A DNA stretch of 64,000 nt, from the NCBI GenBank assembly GCA_023634235.1, contig JAMKCF010000001.1:17618258-17682257 (forward strand), given 5' to 3'. Below, piece by piece: positions 56,594-64,000 of the stretch; the stretch's first letter is position 1, and every line of letters begins with the position of its first letter. The position numbers and the translations under genes were made by a program. The DNA comes from Pisaster brevispinus. Lineage: Eukaryota > Echinodermata > Asteroidea > Forcipulatida > Asteriidae. The notes below the pieces were generated by a model. The model made no database searches. It was not told the DNA's origin and worked only from the letters and a program-made list of their open reading frames with translations.

Positions 56594-58849
56594 CTACAGA
56601 TCTTTCCGCAGAGCTTTTTCTCCTTTCTTAGAAATGGTGGCCCTTGAATTGGCCTTTCTGAGGTCAAGGTATACCTTTAAAAATGCTTTACATCTAAGTT
56701 TAATGTAGAATTTAATAATCACTTCAAGAAAAGACTTTGATGAGTCACCGCTTATTTTACTGTGTGTTAAACCACACCAATAGGTTTGCACACGATAATT
56801 TGAAGATATATTATTCATTAATACAGTGTTAATGTTTACTTGTGACATTTCTTGCAAATTTGAAGTTGTTAAAAATTTTCGACTTACTAGTTCCATTGAC
56901 CTAAAGAACAAGTAGACATCATCTGAAACCTGGAATAACCGCCCTCTATTTTGAGCATCAATCCATTCTTTGGTATAACTTAAAAATGTTTTCCCAGAAG
57001 TAATAGATTGGACAGACCAACATGCCAAAAATTGACTATACATTTGTGCGGTTTTATTTACTTGTCTTTTATACTTTAATAATGCAAATGGTATATATCC
57101 TGCAACATACCTCAACACCTTCTCCTCTTCTTGTTCAATTTGACAAGAACTAGTATCTGAATCTTTATCTGGTAAATCTGTGTTATTCCGCTCTTTCATC
57201 AACATGCCCAAAACAGACTGGATTAGATATTGATGAGCTAATTTTGAAGAATGGTCAGATTTGGCAGAAATATTAATCAACTTCAGAAATTGTTCCCATT
57301 TATCACACGATTCTGTTCGATAAATATGGAAACTTCTCCACATTCCCTCATATACTTCTGGCTTCAGACATTTTCCCTCGTTAGTGGTTAAAATCAGCCA
57401 CAGGGCTGTTACAGTCACATTGCAAAATTCAATGAATTTGTCATGTTCAGCCAAACTCAGCAACTGGGTCACAATGAACATGATACCAAGAGATGGTGCA
57501 CTTCTGCAGTTGAAAATGGGATTTTCCTTCATCAGTTCAAGGCTGGTTACAAAAATGGATGTTGCACACCTTACAGCATCATCTTTGGTAAAGGTTGCCC
57601 TCGGTTTCAGGGGAGCTGGTTAAAGGAAACACAGTTACATGTATATCTATTAATGACAAATTAGTATGTAGTACAGTACTTAGTTTGGATAAATTGGTCA
57701 TTGAATTTACTTTTACATATCATGAGAGTTAGAAATTATTTTGTAAAGTTTGCAAATTCAGAGTTAAGGGTTGCACAAATTATCTGTCAATTTACCTTTC
57801 TCTCTTGGCTTTGTCTTCTTGTGTGCCTTCTTTTGTTCTTCAGATGGATTAATGGCTGAGGAAGAATGAACATTTTATTAAACACGTGATCCTGAATATG
57901 GCATGATTTGTGTCATTCAAAAAATATAAACAAAATACTGTATCACAAAACTGTTGCCGAAGAATGCTCTATTTTATCCCCTTCTTAAGAAACAATTTTT
58001 AACTTTCATCCTAAAGTGCAATACCTTTGCTTATTGTCTTTCCCTTTGGCATCTTGGCTATTGATGGGGATGTCACAAGTTCTGCAGATGAGGGCTGTGT
58101 AGCCAATGATGGACCTGGATAGAACAAAAACACTTGTAGTTATGCTATTAAAATATGTGCAAATATAATTACTAAAAAGAAAAATACAAGTAAATTGGAA
58201 ATGAAGAAATTTTTTTTGTGTGTTTATTTGTTTTAGCTTTGTTGACAATAATTGTGTTTTTAATATTGCTATTATTGACATGAATAAAACTGACAGCCCA
58301 TCATCATGAAGTATTATCTAGAATTGATATGGCAGGAACGTCAATTTGAATAAGCTCCCCCCCCCCAGTTTTTTGAACTTATTTACTGCCTTAAAACACA
58401 CTCCTGATTCACTATTTCTTTTTGTTTTTTTAACAATCATTAAAAGTTTTACGGAAACATATAAAGTTGTCATAAAAATAAAAGAAATAATAGAGACAAC
58501 TTCACTTTAAATAGTAACTTCTCCCTAAATAATTACCAGCTAGATCTGTTTGAGCTGATGCAGGAGACTCTGGACGACATCGCGGGCATAACCAATCTCC
58601 TTTAGGTACGGTGGCTTTCGTTATGCCAGCACATTCAAAGTGCCACCATTCAACAACACAATTTTCAGCGTCGCATCCGATCATATCTTTGGTCATCACT
58701 CCACCGCAGACACACTGACACAAAATGTCATCTTCTATCTCCGAAGCTGCACTGCTATTGCTTTCCTTGTCAGAAAAATCGCTAAAATCGCTAAAATCAT
58801 AGTCGTCAAAACCGCTGTACACAAAATCGTCCTTGCCGTACGCCGCCAT
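56594..58849 (-). CDS. Transposon-encoded ING-type PHD-finger protein (four exons)
   Basis: Exons on the minus strand: 58849-58537, 58114-58025, 57855-57796 and 57615-56594. All have GT-AG borders and together make 1,485 nt, which gives 494 aa without a stop. The start MAAYGKDDF lies in a YY1-like ATGGCGGC context. After an acidic, Ser-rich stretch (FDDYDFSDFSDFSDKES) comes a PHD finger: CQCVCGG, MIGCDAENC, EWWHFECAGI, WLCPRC (residues about 43-93). It is of the ING subtype, which in known proteins reads H3K4 methylation. A basic linker (MPKGKTISK...KKAHKKTKPREK) and an all-new C-terminal domain of about 330 residues follow (EEEKVLRYVAGYIPFALLKY, TYWCGLTH). I recognise the C-terminal part only as resembling uncharacterised animal proteins linked to transposons. 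It may guide the transposase to chromatin. Confidence 0.75.
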
Positions 58850-59052
58850 GTTGGTCGAGAAGGACGCTTGAACGCAATGCAGTCTGGGTATTTTTCTGTG
58901 ACGTAACGCACTTCGCTTGCCAGGAAATGCACCCGGAGCTGTTTATCTGTTGATTAGCGCTGGTCGTAAAACATGTGTTTTACGACCGCGGTAACACACG
59001 TGGAACCTTTGAAGTATGACTAGTTGTAACTCCTTCTGTTCCTTGCTCTATG
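58850..59052 (-). promoter_or_regulatory. Promoter of the PHD gene and right end of the P-like transposon
   Basis: Only about 200 bp separate the ATG from the right terminal repeat, so the promoter lies in the transposon end. A CRE-like TGACGTAA lies at 58899-58906, and the palindrome GTAAAACAC...GTGTTTTAC spans about 58966-58983. A YY1-like AACATGGCGGC motif covers the start codon. There is no TATA box. A hairpin-forming palindrome at a transposon end may also be part of the transposase binding region. Confidence 0.5.
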
Positions 59053-59160
59053 ATCTTATGAACGTTTGAGTGGAACATGCTAGAGGCCAAACAAAAAAAA
59101 CAAAACAAAGATAAAAGAACATGTTTAATGTGGTATTTTTTTTACAGAAAACAACCATGG

Positions 59161-59200
59161 TCAAAATCTCTTTTAAAATGTGGTGGCTCTGAAAAGAGCC
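59161..59200 (-). terminator. Histone-type mRNA 3' processing signal
   Basis: On the minus strand, AACGGCTCTTTTCAGAGCCACC (59203-59182) contains a perfect six-base-pair stem GGCTCT/AGAGCC with a four-base loop TTTC. Its flanks fit the metazoan replication-dependent histone stem-loop, which is bound by SLBP. A purine-rich AAAAGAGA lies about ten bases after it, where U7 snRNA would pair (histone downstream element). It starts 29 bases after the stop codon of the ORF at 59232-59745, the normal spacing in histone genes. Confidence 0.85.
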
Positions 59201-59229
59201 GTTGGTTTTTGATAGCATAGCTATGCTCC

Positions 59230-59745
59230 TCATTTCCGTCTTGCGCCGCCCCTGGGTCCTCCAAGGAGACCGGCCTTCTGCTCTGCCGACTCCGTGATGA
59301 TAGCCAGCACCTGAAGAGCCTGTCGACGCTCCCTGTCGTCCTTACTGTCAGCCTTGATCAGATTGGCCCCCGCTCTCTTTGCCTTCTGAAAGTCTGCCTC
59401 AATCGTGGTGAGCTCCAACTGGTACTGATCTAAGATCATTCTACCCAGTTCCACGGCAAACCCTGCAGTTTTTTTATTCCACGAGATGATCATCTCGGGT
59501 GAGCAGGGGATGCCAAGTGGAAGAGTAGGAATCTTTTTATTAATTTGACACCAGTCAGGGGCGTTACCACGATCAAGGTTTTCTTTCAGTTTGTCTGCCT
59601 GTCTCTGGACCCGATTTCTCAGGCCGGCCAGACGGACAATTTCTGTTCTGGCCTTACGAACAAGCCCATAAGCGTTGGAGCTCAATATCCATGAGCATAC
59701 CTGTATGTGGAAAGAGTGTCGTACTGCCACTTTCTTACTCATCAA
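59230..59745 (-). CDS. Unrecognised basic protein with histone-type mRNA 3' end
   Basis: 171 aa. It starts MMSKKVAVRHSF and ends GGPRGGARRK. A possible splice acceptor (CCACATACAG) lies at about 59697-59706 just inside the frame, so the true first exon could be different. The body is helical in character, with basic segments (LVRKARTEIVRLAGLRNRVQ) and an acidic/basic tail (KAKRAGANLIKADSKDDRERRQ). I do not recognise it as a core or linker histone, and no known domain is visible. The reason to take it seriously is the canonical histone stem-loop and downstream element 29 bases after the stop codon. It could be a cell-cycle-regulated chromatin protein, a mobile-element protein that borrows histone 3' ends, or a relic of an atypical histone gene. 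Confidence 0.5.
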   Translation of the reverse strand: MMSKKVAVRHSFHIQVCSWILSSNAYGLVRKARTEIVRLAGLRNRVQRQADKLKENLDRGNAPDWCQINKKIPTLPLGIPCSPEMIISWNKKTAGFAVELGRMILDQYQLELTTIEADFQKAKRAGANLIKADSKDDRERRQALQVLAIITESAEQKAGLLGGPRGGARRK

Positions 59746-60442
59746 TAAAATTAATTTGACTTATCTTCCGGGCTTCCCTGATTTAAAATAATTTTATAGG
59801 TTAAACTTATAAAATATTAATACTGCTACTAGGCCTAAAAACAATAGTGAGGGAAAAAGTGGCAGTGCTGTATGTACACAATAGTAACACTTTTCCCAAT
59901 TATATAGGTGTATGTCATTACCTGTGTTGGGTTAGACCCAGTTACTGGGGCGCTGTACTCCTTTTTTTTTTCTTTTCAAAATGTATCAATTATTATTACT
60001 GTTATTTCATTTTATCACGCCATTCAAAAGAAAGATCACATTTTCATTTTTTTCCAAACTATTTATTTTTACTTTATTTATTCAAGTAACCGGAAGCTTG
60101 TTTGGTCAAGATTAATTCCCAGGTTTTCTTCGTGATATTGTTTAATTGTTTTTACATTCATGTTTTGTATCAATTACTATTACATTCCCCCCCCCAATTA
60201 TATAACCTATCATTTGTTTGGTCATAAACTACAGCGGAGTTATTGTTGTTACAATCTGACCCAAAAAATATATAAGTAAATGCCTTGTAATTGTATGCTA
60301 TGTATACAATAACTTAATTCATGAATTTCTGTGTCAACACAGACAGAATTAACAAAATCCAGTGAATAACAACATGCATTGTTTTATACACAGCATGCTG
60401 CCCTATAAGTTTACGAAATAACTCAAAAAAGAAGTTTGAAGA
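59746..60442. other. No gene seen
   Basis: AT-rich. The plus frames 59847-60135 carry no motif. A C run lies at 60187-60194. It may contain the promoter of the minus-strand ORF that ends at 59230, but no TATA or CCAAT element is convincing. Confidence 0.5.
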
Positions 60443-60752
60443 TTCAAACAAATTTGACTGTTTTGTTTAATTGATATACCAATTCTTAATCTGGCTTTTA
60501 AATGTTATGCATAATTGTAAAGTAGCAGCAGTCTCTAAAACTGCAGTTTTAAAAGTAGCACCACTTCAAATGCAATTTTCGAAATTTCTAATATTCGTTC
60601 ATGTGAATTTTGTAGAGGCAGATGGCATCCAGGAGGAAGATCCCATTCTTGCTGACTTTGACGGTTCTGACAGCGATCAAGAATCATTGATTTTATCTGA
60701 CAATGAGAGAGGCGAGTGTTAATACAATAAGAAGTCTTACTAAGTATTCATT
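60443..60752 (+). repeat. Direct duplication, copy 1, carrying an exon-like acidic ORF
   Basis: About 310 bp repeated 487 bp downstream (60929-61239) at roughly 90 percent identity. Each copy contains a TTTTGTAG acceptor followed by an open segment (60616-60722) encoding ADGIQEEDPILADFDGSDSD, then QESLIL, ending GEC and a stop. The acidic coding part is better conserved than its flanks by eye. Confidence 0.7.
60616..60722 (+). CDS. Candidate acidic exon (first of a duplicated pair)
   Basis: The acceptor is TTTTGTAG at 60615. It encodes about 34 acidic residues (DGIQEEDPILADFDGSDSDQ) and a stop 'GEC*', or it ends at the non-canonical GC donor in GAGAG|GCGAGT. The sequence resembles acidic N-terminal pieces of transposases (compare the DSDSEID piece of the piggyBac element at 63017), but nothing proves it. 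No partner exon was identified. Confidence 0.3.
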
Positions 60753-60928
60753 CAACATGGTTTATTACACTCACGAATAGCAGCAAAAGCTGAATTGCAC
60801 GTGGTTTACATAAAAAGTAATAAATAAAATTACATTAAAAATTACATATGGGTTGGAAAGACATTGAGGAAATAGATTAAAAAGCAATACACAACGATTA
60901 AAAAGGCTTAAAAAGGCCATTGGAAGAG

Positions 60929-61239
60929 TCAAACAAATTTGACAGTTTTGTATATAATTGATATACCAATTCTTAATCTGGCTTTTGAATGTTTTACATG
61001 TTTGTAAAGTAGCAGCAGTCTCTAAAACTACAGTTTTTAAAGTAGCACCACTTCAAATGCAATTTTCTAAATTTCTAATATTTGTACATGTGAATTTTGT
61101 AGAGGCAGATGGCATCCAGGAGGAAGATCCCATTCATGCTGACTTTGACGGTTCTGACAGCGATCAAGAATCATTGATTTTATTAGACAATGGGAGGGGT
61201 GAGTGTTAATACAATATTAAGTCTTACTTAGGGAATAAC
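60929..61239 (+). repeat. Direct duplication, copy 2
   Basis: Second copy of 60443-60752. Differences cluster outside the exon-like part. The intervening 176 bp is AT-rich and unrelated. Confidence 0.7.
61103..61209 (+). CDS. Candidate acidic exon (second of the pair)
   Basis: Same acceptor and reading as the first exon, with substitutions to IHADFDGSDSD and ILLDNGRGEC. Here the downstream donor is canonical (GGGAGG|GGTGAGT or AGG|GTGAGT). Retention of the frame in both copies hints at past selection on the peptide. Confidence 0.3.
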
Positions 61240-61396
61240 AGTGTGAGGACCTGGTCTTCACTACGTGGTAATGATCGGGTTGGTGGCTGGCCGCTGTTAA
61301 CGGACCAAGCCGGAGGCTCGGTACGTTAACAGCGGCCAGCCACCAACCAAGGTCATTACCACATAGTGAAGACCGGGTCCTCACACTGTTATTCCC
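61231..61396. mobile_element. Fold-back (palindromic) element
   Basis: The left arm GGGAATAACAGTGTGAGGAC and the right arm are reverse complements over about 75 bp with a few mismatches, around a short centre (AAGCCGGAGGCTCGGTAC). It is a near-perfect 166-bp palindrome with no coding sequence. It abuts the end of the second duplication copy. Confidence 0.85.
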
Positions 61397-61635
61397 ATTA
61401 ATAAATACCTTTCATGAAAAACACATGGTTAAAACGTTCAAAATGTGACTTTTTTGCTTTGCGTTTTTGTTGTACTCATGTTCAAGGGTCACATTTTACT
61501 GTCAACTGTGAGCTCTGCTAAATGTAAACAAGACCATATTTGGACGTGTGGGTTTACAACACGCGCACTTGTTACATCAAAATTGATACATGTGCGCGAA
61601 GTGCCAATGAAACTAAGATGAATAAACATGCGATA

Positions 61636-61764
61636 GGCCGTGTCCGAAACGGCGACTTCGGCTACAGCTTTGGCTAGATCAGCGCGTCTGTCAGTGTTAA
61701 AGAATAGGCAGATGCTCACGATCTAGCCGTAGCTGAAGCCGAAGTCGCCGTGCCGGACACGGCC
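61636..61764. mobile_element. MITE with 45-bp inverted ends (GGCCGTGTCC family)
   Basis: Starts GGCCGTGTCCGAAACGGCGA and ends with the reverse complement (GGCCGTGTCCGGCACGGCGA on the minus strand). Both continue into TTCGGCTACAGC/TTCAGCTACGGC and TAGATC. The total is 129 bp. The same end occurs truncated at 9094. Confidence 0.82.
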
Positions 61765-62682
61765 TTACAGCGCAAAGCGCAAACACTAGTTGTACACAAT
61801 GTATGCTGGATTAGGGGCCATTTATTCGCTAGTTTCCAGAGCCGGTCTTTATATCACATGTTAATACATCCCCACGTGATCGGGTTTTGACCAATCAGTC
61901 TGTAAACTGTCCAAGGTATTTATAAATAAGTATTAAAAGTCAGCTATTTAAAAAAACATACCATAATCTTGTTGACTTGCTGCTTTTGCTACAGTAAAAG
62001 CACTGTTTATTATTAAGGGAACAAAATAGTGGTGACAAGGTTTTAATTGGCTGTTTAGTACCAAGTCAAAACTCTTTTATTCCCGTTTATAAATGCCCTT
62101 TTTGTTAAAGCAATATAGTGATATATGAAAATGGTCTTTAAACTTATCTGCTGTGAAATCTTAATTCTTCTCCTCAAGATCGGTTTTGCGAGGGATCAAA
62201 TTGCACGTGGCGCTCAATGGCTGTACCCAAAACTGCATTTGCTGTATTGACTGTGTTGCGCGTTATTAGCGCCTGCATAAGTTCACGTGCTAACACACAT
62301 GCGCTGAACGCTCAATAACCAATCGATCCAAAACAGTTTCTGCATAAGGACTCTGTTTTAAAGGGCATATGAAGTGATTTTTTTCAAAATACATTTTATA
62401 TCAAAATTCATTTCCTAAAGACAGCTTCAACAGAATGGGAAGTGAACTAAGGGGTCATTGTTCTATTACCCATTTTATGTAAGAGTATGTATATTGTGGA
62501 AATCCAAGCAATGTTTTTGTTTTTTTAGCTATCATTTGATTGTTTGGGAAAAGTTATGTGGTTTGGAGTAATCTTGGAGCACAGTTTGGTCTCCACCATA
62601 ATGTGAGAATGAGCATCAAGTGAATAAATCCACGTAATTGTAATTGTCATCATCTATCGACTACTGTTTCTTCTCGTCATTA
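61765..62682. other. No gene seen
   Basis: AT-rich, with no supported frame. The sequence has no strong repeat apart from short palindromes such as GCGCAAAGCGC near 61769-61782. Confidence 0.5.
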
Positions 62683-62691
62683 TTAACCCTT

Positions 62692-62812
62692 TCCTTACCA
62701 TAGGCCACTTTAGTCGACTGCGGACGTACCTACGCTTGCTTACCATAGGCGACTTTAGTCGACTGGGGACGTACCTACGCTTCCTTACCATAGGCGACTT
62801 TAGTCGACAAAA
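62692..62812 (+). repeat. Subterminal repeats of the piggyBac element
   Basis: Three units, the third partial, of TTACCATAGGC(G/C)ACTTTAG followed by TCGACTGxGGACGTACCTACGCTT. Such direct repeats inside a transposon end are commonly transposase-binding sites. Confidence 0.8.
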
Positions 62813-63016
62813 CGAACGCTCTTTTTCCGAGAGGCTGAAACTGTTTAGTTTGCTGCCCTCCAGAGTTGATTTTTGTACAGTGTGAAAGAGCGTGATGTAA
62901 GCTTTCCAATGATGTATAGAACAACAGGGGTCACCATAATGACCTTTTGAGCAAATCGAGCGCGAAGATTTTACTGCCGTGAAAATTTCTGAATTTGTTT
63001 ACTCGATTTTGACGTG

Positions 63017-64000
63017 ATGGAGGACAGAAATGCTCAGCTGTTAGCTGAAATTTTCGCAGACAGCGACTCTGAAATTGATTCGAGTGAATAAGATGATGAT
63101 ATCGTCATGGATTCAGAGGATCCATCGTCAGAGTCTGACGAAAATGAAGCTGGGCCGAGTACGTCATCTGCTGCCAGTGCTGGGACGGCTCGCCGTGCAC
63201 CCACCAGACCAAACTTTGCGGGTCGGGGGTCGCGCGGTGTACGAGTGCGTGATGGAGGAGGTCGCCGTGGAGCAGGCCCCCGCGGTAGCCGACCCAAGAG
63301 ACCGGAAAGAAGTTCTTTCCGCGATGGATGGAATCTCGTCTCAGACCATATTCCGGCACCACTTCAATTCACGGGAAGAAGTGGTCCTACCGATGACCTC
63401 ACTGATTTCAGCCCAGTACAATGTTTCATGTTGTATTTTACAGCAGCCGTTTGGGATCTCCTTGTCACAGAGACAAATAGATATGCCAACCAAAGCCTGC
63501 AAGGATCACCAGATAAAGCTGAAAAATGGGCAAGTAACCCTGTTGATGAGAATGAAATGAAAGCATTTGTAGCCCTGCTCCTTGCCATGGGTTTAGGCCG
63601 AATGCCCCAATACCACATGTACTGGTCAACATTAGATATTTTACGCAATTCATTTTACTCTTCCGTCATGTCCCGCATTCGCTTCTTATTGATCCTCCGC
63701 TACCTCCATCTCTCCAATAATGATGCACCAAGAGCACATTCAAACAAACTTCGGAAATTGCAGCCCTTTCTCGACCTCATTTTGCCGCTATTCCTTTCTC
63801 GACCTCATTTTGCCGCTATTCCTGACTGTTTACAAACCTCGTCAACATCTTTCTCCAGATGAAAGTATGTTGAAGTTCAAAGGATGCCTCAGTTTTGTCC
63901 AGTACATGCCCCAAAAACCCATCAAATGGGGCATGAAAGCATTTTCTTTGAATGAGTCATCAACAGGTTATACATGTGCCTGGAAACTGTATACAGGAAA
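63017..64000 (+). pseudogene. piggyBac transposase, N-terminal half, broken
   Basis: The likely original start is ATG 63017 (MEDRNAQLLAEIFADSDSE), giving the acidic N-terminus usual in this family. An in-frame TAA at 63089 (after SSE) interrupts it, and reading could restart at Met 63107. The DDE_Tnp_1_7-type domain then follows: FTAAVWDLLVTETNRYA, MKAFVALLLAMGLG, YWSTLDILRNSFYSSVMSR and RFLLILRYLHLSN. At 63765-63820 a 28-bp segment is present twice in tandem, which shifts the frame. The proper frame resumes after it (YKPRQHLSPDESMLKFKG, FVQYMPQKPIKWG), including the first catalytic Asp context (SPDESM). Both lesions mean this copy is inactive. It continues past 64000. Confidence 0.85.

Larger units (their letters stand above)
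50593..59059. mobile_element. P-superfamily DNA transposon with two convergent genes, apparently intact
   Basis: The element spans 50600-59052 (8,453 bp). The left end CATAGAGCAAGGAACAG followed by GAGTTACAACT matches the reverse complement of the right end (CATAGAGCAAGGAACAG, then AAGGAGTTACAACT), with a 2-bp gap. ATCTTAT lies directly outside both ends (50593-50599 and 59053-59059), a 7-bp target duplication. P elements usually make 8 bp. Inside are a plus-strand DDE transposase gene (52137-56043) and a minus-strand PHD-finger gene (58849-56594). They point towards each other and have promoters at the two ends. Both splice into full open frames by eye, so this copy may be recent and even functional. 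Confidence 0.82.
62683..64000 (+). mobile_element. piggyBac element, 5' part, damaged
   Basis: Begins at TTAA (62683-62686, the piggyBac target duplication) followed by CCCTTTCCTTACCATAGGC, the CCCTTT-type terminus of this superfamily. Three 44-47-bp subterminal repeats (TTACCATAGGCGACTTTAGT, then CGACTGGGGACGTACCTACG) follow up to about 62810. The transposase frame starts at 63017. The 3' half and the right end lie outside the window. Confidence 0.85.

Noticed and set aside
56286..56708. Plus-strand frame of 140 codons with a hydrophobic segment
   Set aside because: It overlaps the last exon of the minus-strand PHD gene and lies after the transposase stop, with no splice or motif support.

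Overview
Animal nuclear DNA, most likely from a marine invertebrate. An echinoderm or similar deuterostome is my best guess, inferred from the style of the SINEs and MITEs. The signs are GT-AG introns, a metazoan histone-type 3' stem-loop, tRNA-derived SINEs with the 'CTTGAGCAAGGCACTTAACC' signature, and a wide set of animal transposons: Polinton, Helitron, Helentron, Penelope-like, P-like, piggyBac, solo LTR and MITEs. No confident conserved host gene was found. The window is a transposon-rich intergenic or heterochromatin-like block in which most coding sequence belongs to mobile elements.

Layout. 1-924: remains of a Polinton/adintovirus-type element (packaging ATPase, minus strand). 925-6815: six non-autonomous Helitrons in a row on the minus strand, two of family A and four of family B. 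Each full one ends in a terminal hairpin plus CTAG or CTAA. Family A carries 144-bp tandem units. 8652-9136: MITE fragments. 9153-22770: the 3' end of a Helentron, followed by Helitrons. Most of this is present twice as a direct tandem duplication (9331-16038 and 16039-22602). 22827-25400: MITE, promoter-like and fold-back sequence. 25401-35435: a nearly full-length but broken autonomous Helentron (PHD, herpesvirus-tegument-like protease, OTU, lysine-rich repeats, HUH Rep, PIF1-type helicase, EEP endonuclease). 35824-37750: minisatellites of 25 bp and 86 bp. 37804-40480: SINEs. 40480-42893: more family A Helitrons and a hairpin array. 42905-45838: Polinton-type DNA polymerase B (minus strand), cut by a 1,180-bp solo LTR and then by a SINE. 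47998-50030: decayed Penelope-like reverse transcriptase (minus strand).

50600-59052 is the best-preserved unit. It is an 8.45-kb P-superfamily transposon with terminal inverted repeats and a 7-bp target duplication. It carries two convergent, spliced genes that are both apparently intact: an 871-aa DDE transposase with an N-terminal ZAD-like zinc finger, and a 494-aa protein with an ING-type PHD finger. Just outside it, 59232-59745 (minus) encodes an unrecognised basic protein whose 3' end carries a textbook histone mRNA stem-loop. A tandemly duplicated exon-like segment, two fold-back/MITE elements and the 5' part of a damaged piggyBac element (62687 onward) follow, and the piggyBac runs off the window.

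Three observations merit most attention: the two-gene P-like transposon with a chromatin-reader protein; the Helitron families that spread composite ETS plus nuclear-receptor direct repeats (DR5 in family A, DR4 in family B); and the non-histone ORF with histone-type 3' end signals.
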